Shown piece by piece: positions 35,811 to 44,763 of a stretch of DNA of 64,000 nucleotides (positions within the stretch are counted from its first letter, which is position 1; each line of letters begins with the position of its first letter). This DNA is from Belnapia arida (GTDB lineage: Bacteria > Pseudomonadota > Alphaproteobacteria > Acetobacterales > Acetobacteraceae). Location: positions 1 through 64,000 of the forward strand of contig NZ_JAETWB010000023.1 in the NCBI RefSeq assembly GCF_016773205.1, written 5' to 3'. The translations under genes and the position numbers were made by a program. Below the pieces are notes generated by a model. It saw only the letters and a program-made list of their open reading frames with translations, did no database searches and was not told the origin of the DNA.

Positions 35811-36275
35811 TTAATCGCGGATAGCGAGCCCGCTCCCGTGCTCGCGGATGATGCGCCAACCCTCGGGCGAGCGTCGCCAGACGAGGCTGGAAAGAGTCTG
35901 CGCCTGCTCCACAGCACCATCGGCGGTCGTGTAGGAGGTGACGAACTGCACGCTCGTGACCGCCAGGCCGCCGGACACCAGGGTGTGTGGATTACCGACC
36001 GTGACGTTGGTCAGAGACTGCATCGAAGGAATGCGCGTGTCCCAGATCGCCGCATATTGCGCGACGTCCGTGTTGACGCGGCGTTTCGGATCGAAATCGT
36101 CGAAGAACTGCGTATCGCCGGACGACCAGTCGTAGAAGCGCGCAAGGCGCTCTCGGAAATCGAACGGCTCCTCGAGTGTATGGCGCCAGCCGATCTCCAC
36201 CCACTCGCGGGTCAGATCATTGAGGGCTCGGACTTCCCCGCTTTTGGAGCCGTCCTCGGTTACTGCGTGCTGCAT
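35811..36275 (-). CDS. SnoaL/NTF2-like protein
   Basis: 154 aa cone-shaped alpha+beta barrel protein: LTREWVEIGWRHTLEEPFDF RERLARFYDW, FFDDFDPKRRVNTDVAQYAA and WRRSPEGWRIIREHGSG. The last strand WRIIREH is the usual NTF2-like C-terminus. Members act as isomerases, dehydratases or ring-hydroxylating dioxygenase small subunits; which applies here is unknown. AAGGAGC precedes the ATG. First gene of the minus-strand cluster, 200 bases from the divergent LysR gene. Confidence 0.75.
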   Translation of the reverse strand: MQHAVTEDGSKSGEVRALNDLTREWVEIGWRHTLEEPFDFRERLARFYDWSSGDTQFFDDFDPKRRVNTDVAQYAAIWDTRIPSMQSLTNVTVGNPHTLVSGGLAVTSVQFVTSYTTADGAVEQAQTLSSLVWRRSPEGWRIIREHGSGLAIRD

Positions 36276-36475
36276 GTTGCTGCTCCTTCGCGTGCAGACG
36301 GACCGAAGAAGGTGCGTCTGTTCCTGCACCTATTTGGCGGAGCTGGCGGGCCGGATAAGATCAACCGGCTTGACTTCATTGTTCGAGAATGGCGAATAAT
36401 GGTGGAGGCGCGAGCGTTGAGGGCTGCGGAAATGCAACTCGGCTGCCGCCTGCTTAGATGGGAAGAGCGCCTCGT

Positions 36476-37381
36476 ATGGACCGACTTCAGGCGATGGAGA
36501 CGTTTACGCGAGTGGTGGAGGCGGGCGGCTTCAAGCGAGCCGCGGAGACCCTCGGCGTGCTCCCTTCGACCGTGACCAAGACGATCAAGGATCTGGAGGC
36601 GCATCTTGGCGTCCAGCTCCTCAACCGGACGACGCGAGCGCTCAGCATCACCAATGCCGGGCTGCGCTACTACGATAGCAGCAAGGCCATCCTCCGCGAG
36701 GTCGAAGCTGCCGAAGGGGTGGTCGTGCGAGATACGGGCACCATTCGTGGCACGATCCGCGCCGGCATGCCGCCGTCGCTAGCACGCCATTTCATCATTC
36801 CCGCACTTCCCCGCTTCACCGTCCGTTTCCCGGATATCGAGATCGACCTTCAGCTCGGCGATGCGGTCGTCGATCTCGTGCAGCAGGGAATCGACTGCGT
36901 CATCCGGGCGGGAGAGCCCGAACCTTCCAGCCTGATCCTGCGCCGCCTCGGGGCGTTCCGCTGGTACATGTGCGCGTCACCCGCCTATCTGGAACGGCAC
37001 GGGCAGCCCCGCGAAATCGCGGACCTTTGCGATCACTTGGTCGTCGGCTACGCCGACAGTCGTACCGGGCGCCCGTCGAGCTGGGCATTTCAGGATGGCG
37101 ATCAGCTGAATCCCGTTTCCCTGAAGACCCGTGTGACGGTCAATGACACCGACGCATACGTCGCTGCGGGCATTGCCGGCCTGGGCCTGATCCGGGTGGC
37201 GAGCTACATGGTGCGCCGCCCGCTCACCGACGGGCGCCTGGTCCGGATAGTGCCGCACCTGGAAACGCCGCCGGTACCCGTGTCGCTGCTATATCCGCAA
37301 AGCCGCCACCTCTCGACCGCAGTCCGCGCCTTCATAGACTGGTGCATCGAGCTCATCGCGTCTGAAGCGAAGAGTTGGTAG
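36476..37381 (+). CDS. LysR-family regulator
   Basis: 301 aa. N-terminal winged helix: METFTRVVEAGGFKRAAETL, TVTKTIKDLEAHLGVQLLNR TTR. The C-terminal effector domain is of the CrgA/AaeR-like group: GTIRAGMPPSLARHFIIPAL, QLGDAVVDLVQQGIDCVIRA GE, VAAGIAGLGLIRVASYMVRR. Start ATG at 36476 with GGGAAGAG upstream. It is divergent from the SnoaL-like/aldehyde dehydrogenase/NmrA group and is its likely activator; the 200-base gap is where its operator should lie. Confidence 0.93.
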   Translation: MDRLQAMETFTRVVEAGGFKRAAETLGVLPSTVTKTIKDLEAHLGVQLLNRTTRALSITNAGLRYYDSSKAILREVEAAEGVVVRDTGTIRGTIRAGMPPSLARHFIIPALPRFTVRFPDIEIDLQLGDAVVDLVQQGIDCVIRAGEPEPSSLILRRLGAFRWYMCASPAYLERHGQPREIADLCDHLVVGYADSRTGRPSSWAFQDGDQLNPVSLKTRVTVNDTDAYVAAGIAGLGLIRVASYMVRRPLTDGRLVRIVPHLETPPVPVSLLYPQSRHLSTAVRAFIDWCIELIASEAKSW

Positions 37382-37413
37382 GCTGCGGCCCTGCCATCCG
37401 GCGGAAGAGTCGA

Positions 37414-37797
37414 CTACCTTCGCGTCCCTACGGCCAGGATCACGGGGGAGCGGAGCACGATCCGGTCCCCCGTGGCGATCCGATCCACTACTTGCAGGAT
37501 CACGTCGTTCACGCGGCGACGCTCCTCGTCGCCCAGCATCGCATACGCGCCCATGTACCCGTGCAACTCCCGAACATCGTCGAGATAGGCCGGGCCGGCA
37601 GGGCCCTCCCAGACAGCGTCCATCTCCTCGATCTCGATCGCAGAGAGGCCCGCTGCCTCCAGTTCCGTGTGCACCCGGTTCGGGTCCGAGAGCGCGATGA
37701 ACCCCTCGGGGGGCGCGGGCGGGGCCATGGTCGGGTATAGGGCACGAAGCGCTTCTGCCATGACAAGGAATGGCCGTAAGCGTCCGGTGACGCTTTC
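37414..37797 (-). pseudogene. SAM-dependent methyltransferase, C-terminal fragment
   Basis: Reads PPAPPEGFIALSDPNRVHTE LEAAGLSAIEIEEMDAVWEG and ends in VDRIATGDRIVLRSPVILAV GTRR, like the last third of a class I methyltransferase of the UbiE/ArsM type. The cofactor-binding N-terminus is missing; the gene is cut near 37797, where an IS4 fragment begins. Confidence 0.65.
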
Positions 37798-37799
37798 GA

Positions 37800-38222
37800 T
37801 TACCCACAAATTTGCTGCATGGCGTCAGCTCCGAGCATCATGTCTGTCAGGCGTGACCAACCGCGCCACATGACGATGATGCCGGGTGGCGGATCGCGGG
37901 CGCGATAGCCGCCGAGGCAGGCGATCTTCATGAGGTAGTGCGGCAGCGTAGCCGCCACAGGCGTTGACAGGCGATCCCGGACAGTGCGGTCGAGTAGGAT
38001 GACCTCGGTTTCGGTCAACACCGCCTTGGTCGGGGCACATGGCACGGTACGGGCAACCATGGTGGTCCAGAAAATGCGCCACGACAGGATGCAGAACAGC
38101 GCAATCAACTTGATCAGGCGCTCGGCGATCCGCAGCCGTGCCGCTTCGACGCGGCAGCCGGACTTCAGGACCTTTTGGAACAACTCGATCTTCCAACGCT
38201 GGGCATACCAGCAGATGAGGTG
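37800..38222 (-). pseudogene. IS4-family transposase, C-terminal fragment
   Basis: Reads CWYAQRWKIELFQKVLKSGC RVEAARLRIAERLIKLIALF, the Tyr-x2-Arg-Trp-x3-E box containing the catalytic Glu of IS4 elements, then SWRIFWTTMVARTVPCAPTK and ends WSRLTDMMLGADAMQQICG. The N-terminal two-thirds are absent; the IS3 element begins 12 bases upstream of the break. Confidence 0.88.
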
Positions 38223-38295
38223 ACACGGCGAAAGTGGTCCAGCTCTGGTGTTAGTGTTTCGGCGGATTTCCTCATGACGGATGTGGAGATTGGCC

Positions 38296-38573
38296 ATGAA
38301 GCGGCGGTTCTCGGTGGAGCAGATCGTGGCGGTGCTGAAGCAGGCCGAGTTGGGCCTGCCGGTGGCGGAGCTGACCCGCAAGCTCGGCATCTCGGAACAG
38401 ACCTTCACCGCTGGAGGAAGCAGTACGCCGGGCTGGAGACGGACCAGGTCCGGGAGTTCAAGCAGCTGACCGAGGAGAACGCCCGGCTGAAGCGGCTGGT
38501 GGCCGAGCTCAGCCTCGACAAGGCCGTGCTGCAGGATGTCCTGTCAAAAAAGTTCCCCGGCCAGCGCTCATGA
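38296..38573 (+). pseudogene. IS3 orfA (helix-turn-helix), one frameshift
   Basis: Starts MKRRFSVEQIVAVLKQAELG LPVAELTRKLGISEQTF, then one base is missing near 38407 (YRWRK expected), and the following frame resumes RWRKQYAGLETDQVREFKQL TEENARLKRLVAELSLDKAV up to the TGA at 38571-38573. Corrected length is about 92 aa with a leucine-zipper-like tail. This fault prevents the normal orfA-orfB fusion protein. Confidence 0.88.
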
Positions 38574-39415
38574 AGGAGGTTGTGGCCTATGTGGCGCGGA
38601 GCCACGGCTACAGCGAGCGCCGGGCCTGTTCTCTGACGCGCCAGCAGCGATCGACCCAGCGCAAGCCAAGCACCAGGGACCCACGCCTCGAGATCCGGCA
38701 GCGCATGCACGAGATCGCCCAGACGCGGATCCGCTATGGCTACCGGCGGGTCCACATCATGCTCAGGCGTGACGGCTGGACGGTAGGGCGCAACTTGGTT
38801 TGGCGGCTGTACCGCGAGGAGGGCCTTGCCTTGCGCAGCAAACGGCCGAGGCGGCGCAAGATGGTGGTGCACCGCGAGGCGCGGTATGTGCCCAAGCATC
38901 CCAACGAGGCCTGGAGCCTCGACTTCGTCCACGACGAGCTGAGCCAGGGCACGAAGTTCCGCGCTCTGACCGTGGTCGATATCTGGAGCCGTGAAGGCCT
39001 GGCGATCGAGGTTGGCCAGCGGCTCAAGGGCGAGCACGTGGTCGAGGTGCTGAACCGCCTCGTCCAGCAGCGGGGTGCGCCGAAGTACCTGTTTGCCGAC
39101 AACGGCAGCGAGTTCACCAGCCAGCTGGTGGACCTCTGGGCCTACCACCACGGAGTGCAGATCGACCTGTCACGGCCCGGCAAGCCGACCGACAATGCCT
39201 TCATCGAGACCTTCAACGGCTCGCTGCGGGACGAGTGCCTGAACCTGCACTGGTTCGAGACGCTGACCGAGGCCCGTGCCATCGTCGAGGCCTGGCGCCG
39301 GGACTACAATGAGAGCCGCCCTCACATGGCTCTCGGGCAGAAGACACCGCAGGAATACCTATTGCAAAGAGGCTCTTGGGGGTCGACGAAGGGTTCGACG
39401 ACCGGCGAAGGCTAA
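38570..39415 (+). CDS. IS3-family orfB, DDE transposase domain
   Basis: 281 aa. HTH_21 region (RIRYGYRRVHIMLRRDGWTV), then the rve integrase core: AWSLDFVHDELSQGTKFRAL (first Asp), YLFADNGSEFTSQLVDLWAY (second Asp), GKPTDNAFIETFNGSLRDEC (catalytic Glu). It ends RPHMALGQKTPQEYLLQRG. The ATG overlaps the orfA stop (ATGA). Intact in itself, but normally made as a frameshift fusion with orfA, which is broken here. Confidence 0.93.
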   Translation: MKEVVAYVARSHGYSERRACSLTRQQRSTQRKPSTRDPRLEIRQRMHEIAQTRIRYGYRRVHIMLRRDGWTVGRNLVWRLYREEGLALRSKRPRRRKMVVHREARYVPKHPNEAWSLDFVHDELSQGTKFRALTVVDIWSREGLAIEVGQRLKGEHVVEVLNRLVQQRGAPKYLFADNGSEFTSQLVDLWAYHHGVQIDLSRPGKPTDNAFIETFNGSLRDECLNLHWFETLTEARAIVEAWRRDYNESRPHMALGQKTPQEYLLQRGSWGSTKGSTTGEG

Positions 39416-39542
39416 CGCTGAACCTGGACCACCAAACCCAAGCGCCTCACAGCTATGTTCCACTAAAGATCCGCCTGGACTGCCTCGTGGGGGCTGGTCA
39501 GACGCCAGCATCGGCGGCTTCGATAGCCGCCGGATCCAGACG

Positions 39543-39851
39543 TTAGTTTGCCATTGGCGCCCAGACTGAGCGCTCGATGACTGTGCTGTCAGTGAAATTC
39601 TTGACGTCCGCCATGACTTGGGCTGTCTCCGGTGACACGAGAGCCGCTTCCATCGCCGCTGCATCGCGAAAGTGGTAGATGCCAATGGACAGCACGCCTT
39701 TTCCGTCATCGCTGGGGAAGAAAGCGGAGGCCTCCTCAAGGCCATACTTTCCCCAAAGCCGTATGGCGAGTTGGATGTGGGTGGTGGCGTAGTAATGGCG
39801 ATCCATGCGGGTGCCCGGCGCCCCGTTGCACGTCACGAGCATCTTGATCAC
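39543..39851 (-). CDS. EthD-family protein
   Basis: 102 aa dimeric alpha/beta-barrel (ferredoxin-like). Pattern: IKMLVTCNGAPGTRMDRHYY ATTHIQLAIRLWGKYGLEEA SAFFPSDDGKGVLSIGIYHF RDAAAMEAAL. The His in TTHIQLA is the family's usual candidate catalytic residue. EthD was found with a P450 ether-degrading system; related proteins act as methylmuconolactone isomerases or have unknown roles. GTG is chosen as start because GGAG lies 6 bases before it and the paralogue at 42619 starts at the same place. It is the last of a five-gene minus-strand group. Confidence 0.8.
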   Translation of the reverse strand: MIKMLVTCNGAPGTRMDRHYYATTHIQLAIRLWGKYGLEEASAFFPSDDGKGVLSIGIYHFRDAAAMEAALVSPETAQVMADVKNFTDSTVIERSVWAPMAN

Positions 39852-40029
39852 GCGTCTCTCCTCTGCTGTTCAGCACGCCGGTTCATCTTCTGAAGATCGC
39901 CACAGATGGATAATGCAATGTTTCTCTGTATTGGGCAGGCAGCTATCACTGCTGCGCACCCGTCGAAGCGTTCGACAGTGTCGGCATCGCCGCGACTTCG
40001 CTGATGCAGATTCCTCCCCGCGCCCCTGC

Positions 40030-40560
40030 TCAATCCTCGTCCTGCCACCGGCGCAAACCAGTCTGGTCATGATAGGCCATGCGGTCCGGCGTGGTGATGA
40101 ATTCAATCATCGTGCCCCAAGGCATGCGGCAGTAGCAGACCCTGTTTCCAGGGCCCTTTTCAGTGGCATACGGAATAGCGCGTGGCGCGGTGAGGGGGAT
40201 GCCTCCGGCCTTCTGGAAGCGCTCAACCGATGCGTCGATGTCGTCGGTGTAAATGCCGAAATGCGTGATGCCGAAGTCGCTCGCTCGGACCGGCTGAGCT
40301 TGATCGGGGCTGTGCATTTCGAAGAGCTCAATGTCGGGTCCGGTTCCGATCTTGACCATCGCCTGCGCACGCACGACCGTTCCGGGGAAGGCGCCAACGG
40401 CCCGCTCGAATTCAGGTCCCTGCCGTGGCGGATCCTGCGGACCGAAGGACTGATAGATCACCTGGCCGCCGAAAGCCTCCACCAGGAAGGATTTTGCCGC
40501 TTCGATGTCGAGCACCGTGATGCCGATATGATTGACGCCGCGAATGACAGGTGCAGACAT
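40030..40560 (-). CDS. VOC-family (glyoxalase/dioxygenase-like) protein
   Basis: 176 aa with paired beta-alpha-beta-beta-beta modules: GVNHIGITVLDIEAAKSFLV near residues 8-27 and ITHFGIYTDDIDASVERFQK near 97-116, with metal-ligand candidates His11, His99 and Glu in MIEFITTP near 159. VOC members include glyoxalase I, methylmalonyl-CoA epimerase and extradiol dioxygenases. The substrate here is unknown. It lies 104 bases after the alpha/beta hydrolase gene in the same direction. Confidence 0.88.
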   Translation of the reverse strand: MSAPVIRGVNHIGITVLDIEAAKSFLVEAFGGQVIYQSFGPQDPPRQGPEFERAVGAFPGTVVRAQAMVKIGTGPDIELFEMHSPDQAQPVRASDFGITHFGIYTDDIDASVERFQKAGGIPLTAPRAIPYATEKGPGNRVCYCRMPWGTMIEFITTPDRMAYHDQTGLRRWQDED

Positions 40561-40664
40561 GACAAGTCTCCTTTCTTATCTGATCGGTTCACCAAAACAC
40601 TGCGGGTAGGTTGCGGTCGCAGTGTTGCGATCCGCGCGGCCTATGACGGCGCGGACGCAGAGGT

Positions 40665-41513
40665 TCAATTGGCTTTAAGGAAAGCGATCAGAGCGGCGGC
40701 GACTTCATCCGGCCGCTCATCTGCGACATAGTGGCTGCACCGGGCAATCGAGCCGCCCGCCACATCCACGGCGAACTCCTTGAGCATCGGCACCATCTGC
40801 GCACCGAAGCGCTGATCCCCGCCGAGACCTAGCACAGGCATCTCGAGCTGCTGCTTCTTGTACTCGAGTGCGGCCGCATGATCGGCGGCCAGGGTACGAT
40901 ACCATTCCATGCCACCACGGGTGCGGCCAGGAAGCGCCATCGCCTTCGCGTAAATCTCGATGTCCGCGTAATGGAAGGTGCTGTGATCGTAGAACCGCTC
41001 AGCCATGAAGGTCGAAACATAGTCATATTCTCGGCCATGGATCAGACGCTCAGGCAGATCCCGGTTCATATGGAAGCTGAAATGCCAGAGCCTCGCGGTG
41101 GTCGCCTCCCAGCCGGTCCAGCCGGGGAGCGGAACGTCGAGGACAGCGAGATGCGTGACAGCCTTTCGATAAAGTGCCGCCTGCGGCATCGCCACCATGC
41201 CGCCGATGTCATGTCCGCAGACGGCGTAGCGTTCATGCCCGAGGGAAACCATGACTTCGTGCGCGTCGCGCGCCATCGTCGCCTTGTCATAGCCGTCGAG
41301 CGGGCAGTCGGAAAAGCCCGCGCCACGCAGGTCTATGGCCACCACGCTGAAATGCTCGGCGAGCAGCGGCATCACATGGTGCCACTCCCACCATGTTTCC
41401 GGCCAGCCGTGAAGCAGAAGGATCGGTGGGCCTGAGCCTCCCATGACGGCGTTGATCTTGATGCCATTCGCTGGCACCAGCTGCTGGGTAAACCCTTTCA
41501 AGGTTGCGATCAT
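40665..41513 (-). CDS. Alpha/beta hydrolase (epoxide hydrolase / haloacetate dehalogenase-like)
   Basis: 282 aa. Oxyanion motif LLLHGWPETWWEWHHVMPLL, then AIDLRGAGFSD, and the nucleophile elbow AVCGHDIGGMVAM with Asp as nucleophile rather than Ser, as in epoxide hydrolases and fluoroacetate dehalogenases. The C-terminal His is in ARCSHYVADERPDEVAAALI AFL. Cap domain in the middle. It probably opens an epoxide or removes a halogen, using a covalent aspartyl ester. It follows the SDR gene by 50 bases. Confidence 0.88.
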   Translation of the reverse strand: MIATLKGFTQQLVPANGIKINAVMGGSGPPILLLHGWPETWWEWHHVMPLLAEHFSVVAIDLRGAGFSDCPLDGYDKATMARDAHEVMVSLGHERYAVCGHDIGGMVAMPQAALYRKAVTHLAVLDVPLPGWTGWEATTARLWHFSFHMNRDLPERLIHGREYDYVSTFMAERFYDHSTFHYADIEIYAKAMALPGRTRGGMEWYRTLAADHAAALEYKKQQLEMPVLGLGGDQRFGAQMVPMLKEFAVDVAGGSIARCSHYVADERPDEVAAALIAFLKAN

Positions 41514-41563
41514 GATTGCTTTCCAGTCGATGTTGACGTTCGAACAGAATTCACAGGCAGCGC

Positions 41564-42388
41564 TCAGCGCTGGTCGAAATCGGTGGCGATCGTGATGTCG
41601 CGCCAGGCGTCGATATCGCCGCGGAAGGCAGCCAGCTTTCGCTCGGCGATCGCATGCGCGACCGGGCCGAGCGGCAGATGAAGCGGGGCGCCATCGGCGT
41701 CGACTGCCTGCAGGATCACCGAGATCGCCTTGTCGGGGTCACCCGCCTGAATGCCGTTGTTGGTTTCGCGGTAGTGCTTGCGCGAACTCGCGGCGTATTC
41801 CGGCATCTCGTTGGCTGCCATCGTGATCGACCGGCCCAGGAAATCGGTGCGAAAGGGACCAGGTTCGACGATCAGAACGCGGATGCCGAACGGCTTCAGC
41901 TCGCTGGCGAGCGCTTCGGAAACCCCTTCCACGGCGAATTTGGTGGCGTTGTAATATCCGCCACCGCCGCCGCCGGCGATGCCAGCGCCGGACGACATAT
42001 TGACGATCGTGCCGCCCGAACGTCGCAGGACAGGCAAGGCGGCTCTGGTGGTTTCGATCAAGCCAAAGACGTTCACCTCGAACATCGGCCGATATTCCTC
42101 GGGCGTGCCTTCCTCGATTGCGCCAAACAGTCCGTAGCCAGCATTGTTTACGAGCACGTCAAACCCGCCGAAGGTCTCGACCGCCTTTGCGATCGCTGCC
42201 TTGGCCGCCGCCGCATCGGTCACGTCCAGTGGCAAGGTGATCATCCGGCTACCGAACGGCTCCGCCATGTCCTCGATCGTCTCGACAGTGCGGGCCGTAG
42301 CGATGACCTGATCCCCGCGTTGTGCCGCAGCCAGTGCGAGCCGCCGGCCGAAACCGCTTGAGCAGCCCGTGATGAGCCAGGTTTTCAT
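41564..42388 (-). CDS. Short-chain dehydrogenase/reductase
   Basis: 274 aa classical SDR. Cofactor loop WLITGCSSGFGRRLALAAAQ, NNAG (VLVNNAGYGLFG), Ser in IVNMSSGAGIAGGGGG and Tyr-x-x-x-Lys in YYNATKFAVEGVSEAL. It resembles the group annotated as oxidoreductases of the retinol-dehydrogenase/DltE type. Substrate unknown. Part of the EthD-VOC-hydrolase-SDR-EthD group. Confidence 0.92.
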   Translation of the reverse strand: MKTWLITGCSSGFGRRLALAAAQRGDQVIATARTVETIEDMAEPFGSRMITLPLDVTDAAAAKAAIAKAVETFGGFDVLVNNAGYGLFGAIEEGTPEEYRPMFEVNVFGLIETTRAALPVLRRSGGTIVNMSSGAGIAGGGGGGYYNATKFAVEGVSEALASELKPFGIRVLIVEPGPFRTDFLGRSITMAANEMPEYAASSRKHYRETNNGIQAGDPDKAISVILQAVDADGAPLHLPLGPVAHAIAERKLAAFRGDIDAWRDITIATDFDQR

Positions 42389-42618
42389 TACTTTTTCTCC
42401 GGATTGTTTTCAGGCGACGCCGGACACTCTCAGCCATCGCCTCGATCGCCATGTTGATCATGATGTTGCGGGCGAACTGCAACGTTCGGGTCGGTTAGGG
42501 GACTAGACAAAGCTGCCGGAGGCGGAGCGATGGAACCCATGGCTTTCAACGTCATCGGCACTGGTCGGACTTGGAAGGATCCGCGGCTTCGGCGCTCGTA
42601 CAGGCACCGATACGTCGC

Positions 42619-42921
42619 TCAGAGCGGCTGCACGATGCTGCGCTGTGGTTTGACGGCGGTGACGATGTCGACGTCAGCCATGACCTGGGCGGTCTCTGGT
42701 GCTTTGAGCGCCGCTTCCATGGCGGCCTCGTCGCGGAAGTTGACGATGCCAACCGCGATCAGCCCGGCACCATCACCTTGTGGAAAAAACCCTCCGGCGC
42801 TGACCAGCCCATAAGGCCCCCAGCATTTCCGCACGAGCGGGAAGTGCAGGTTGATCCAATGATCGCGGTCGAACGGCGTCTGCTCATCGCCCTCATAGGT
42901 CACCAGCATCGTGATCATCAT
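42619..42921 (-). CDS. EthD-family protein, second copy
   Basis: 100 aa and clearly homologous to the gene at 39543 (shared MLVTYEGDEQTPFDRDHWIN/LHF, then SAGGFFPQGDGAGLIAVGIV NFRDEAAMEAALKAPETAQV). ATG-ATG start at 42921 with AAGGA before it. The two copies bracket the VOC-hydrolase-SDR genes, suggesting they arose by duplication or act as a hetero-oligomer. First gene of the group, 241 bases from the divergent LysR gene. Confidence 0.8.
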   Translation of the reverse strand: MMITMLVTYEGDEQTPFDRDHWINLHFPLVRKCWGPYGLVSAGGFFPQGDGAGLIAVGIVNFRDEAAMEAALKAPETAQVMADVDIVTAVKPQRSIVQPL

Positions 42922-43162
42922 CGAAGTCCTTATTTGTAAGCGCTGGAGCAGGCGCCGCCTTCTGCTACACAATCGTTCCGCGCGGTCCGGATGAGCTTCC
43001 CTTAAGTTTCAGAGCCAGACTTACCCGGCGGCTGCCTTCATGGGCCGGCGAGATCCACAGAAGGGAGCGCTTCCAAGCGATGATGGGAATCTAAGTGCTC
43101 AGATTTGTTCTTTAACGGACATAAAAGTATTGTCGGCGTTCAATTCTGTTTGGGTGGTTGTG

Positions 43163-44017
43163 ATGGAATGGAGTGACGTCAGGATCTTTCTTGCTGTCGT
43201 TCGGTCCGGCACGCTCGGCGGCGCGGCGCGCGCACTGCAGACAAGCCATCCGACCGTCGGCAGGCGTCTGCGCGCCCTTGAGCAGGCGATTGGCCACACG
43301 CTCTTCCAGCGGACTGCGGACGGTTTTGTCCTGACCGACGAGGGCCACGGGATCATTGCCATGGCGGAGCAGATGGAAGCGGGCGCGCTGGCCATGGAGC
43401 GCCGGCTTGCCGGGCAGGAGCAGGACCTCAAAGGCAGTCTGCGCATTTCAGCAACGGACTGGTTCGGGGCCTATGTCCTGTCTCCCATCCTAGGGGATTT
43501 CTCGAATGCCTACCCCAATGTCGACGTCGAAATCCTGACCGGCACGCGTCGGTTCAGCCTCGCCCAGCGAGAGGCCGACGTCGCCTTCCGTGGCGTTCCG
43601 TTCGACACTGCTGATATCGTTCAGCGGCGGATCTTCAGGCTTGAATACGGCGTCTACATCGCCGAGGAGGCGCCTGACCCCAAATATGGCGACGGGACGG
43701 GTTGCCGGCTGATCATCCCTTCCAAGGGCCACTTCCCCGACGTCGCATGGCTCATCGAGAGTTTCCCCAAGGCAAAACCGGTCCTGCGATCAAACAACCG
43801 CAACGTCCAGGGGCGCATGTGCAGGCAAGGCGTCGGCATTGCTGTCCTGCCCCGCGTGGTCGGCAATCAGATCCCGGGTGTCCGCAGGCTGGAACTGCCG
43901 ACGTCGCCGCCAGCGCGAGACATGTGGATGGGATACCACCGGGATCTACGGCGTCTTCAGCGTCTTCGCGCGTTCATCTCGACCGTGTCGGACCATATCG
44001 GCAACACGACCGCATGA
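43163..44017 (+). CDS. LysR-family regulator
   Basis: 284 aa. Winged helix: VRIFLAVVRSGTLGGAARAL and HPTVGRRLRALEQAIGHTLF QRT. Effector domain: LKGSLRISATDWFGAYVLSP, RREADVAFRGVPFDTADIVQ, CRQGVGIAVLPRVVGNQ. ATG 43163 aligns with the usual LysR N-terminus; the longer frame from 43040 lacks a good start. Divergent from the EthD-VOC-hydrolase-SDR group, so probably its regulator. Confidence 0.92.
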   Translation: MEWSDVRIFLAVVRSGTLGGAARALQTSHPTVGRRLRALEQAIGHTLFQRTADGFVLTDEGHGIIAMAEQMEAGALAMERRLAGQEQDLKGSLRISATDWFGAYVLSPILGDFSNAYPNVDVEILTGTRRFSLAQREADVAFRGVPFDTADIVQRRIFRLEYGVYIAEEAPDPKYGDGTGCRLIIPSKGHFPDVAWLIESFPKAKPVLRSNNRNVQGRMCRQGVGIAVLPRVVGNQIPGVRRLELPTSPPARDMWMGYHRDLRRLQRLRAFISTVSDHIGNTTA

Positions 44018-44083
44018 TGGAAGGCCGCTCGTGCGTGCGCACTGGACCGGCCCCCATTGGGGTTAGTCGCCTTACCTCTACCT

Positions 44084-44665
44084 TTAGGCCAACGTCCTGC
44101 GGCGGAAGGTGAGGAGAAGGGCGGAGACGAGAAAGTAGAAGGCGCCGACCGCGGCGTAAGGTGCAACGTCGGTCACGCTCGGGAGCACGGCTTCGAGTGA
44201 TCGCTTGATGAAAAGTCCCCCAGCGAGCGCAGACTGTGTCCCGCTCAAGATCATGACCCACTGGGCACCGTACGCCTTCCATCGCCTTACCCCGGTGGCG
44301 AGCTGCAACAGGCCGGCGAGGATGGCCCAGATCCCAAACGCTGCAAGCACAGTGTTCATGTTGCCAAGCGTGGCCGCTACGGCCAATGCCGTGGCCCCGC
44401 TTACACCGACGTTGAAGAATTGCGTCGGGTTGCGTGCAAGCCCACCGCTCCGATGCGCGTCGAACAGGTTTGCGAACGCGTCCCAGGCCGGATAGGCGAC
44501 AAGCAGCACGCCCCCCGCCGCCAGGGACGCCTTACCCGCTGTGAAGGCCATCGCAACCCATGCTGCCGATACGCCGGCACGCAGGTAGTAGTAGTCTCGC
44601 AAACCGGGCAATCCACCCTGAGCCGCCGCATTCAGTGACGCGCTGCCGAGAACCTGAGAAGCCAT
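44084..44665 (-). CDS. Membrane protein of unknown function (HdeD-like)
   Basis: 193 aa with about six hydrophobic segments (VSAAWVAMAFTAG, AGGVLLVAYPAWDAFANLFD, GVSGATALAVAATLG, VLAAFGIWAILAGLLQLATG, and a C-terminal AAVGAFYFLVSALLLTF). The repeated pattern with Gly-rich segments resembles DUF308/HdeD-type proteins. It is divergent from a TetR gene with an operator-like repeat between them, so it is probably the TetR target. Confidence 0.75.
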   Translation of the reverse strand: MASQVLGSASLNAAAQGGLPGLRDYYYLRAGVSAAWVAMAFTAGKASLAAGGVLLVAYPAWDAFANLFDAHRSGGLARNPTQFFNVGVSGATALAVAATLGNMNTVLAAFGIWAILAGLLQLATGVRRWKAYGAQWVMILSGTQSALAGGLFIKRSLEAVLPSVTDVAPYAAVGAFYFLVSALLLTFRRRTLA

Positions 44666-44678
44666 TCATCCAACTCCA

Positions 44679-44698
44679 CTGACCATCTAGTCGGTCAG
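44679..44698. promoter_or_regulatory. Probable TetR operator between divergent genes
   Basis: CTGACC-ATCTAGTC-GGTCAG, a 6-bp inverted repeat. It is overlapped by a second one, CGGTCAGCAGACCG. The site is placed 14 bases before the membrane-protein start and 66 bases before the TetR start, so one bound repressor could block both promoters. Confidence 0.6.
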
Positions 44699-44763
44699 CA
44701 GACCGTATGCGCTTGCCTGAGGCGACGCAAGAGCTTACTTACTAGTTGGAAGGTGAGGCGGAC

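Larger units (their letters stand above)
38234..39432 (+). mobile_element. IS3-family insertion sequence
   Basis: About 1.2 kb. Imperfect end repeats: GTGGTCCAGCTCTGGTGTTA at the left and, reading inward from the right, GTGGTCCAGGTTCAGCGTTA. It contains orfA (frameshifted) and a full orfB. No clear 3-4 base target duplication was seen. It adjoins the truncated IS4 gene on the left. Confidence 0.88.

Noticed and set aside
34698-36575. Plus-strand ORF of 625 aa across the aldehyde dehydrogenase region
   Set aside because: Antisense shadow covering three real genes; no recognisable domain.
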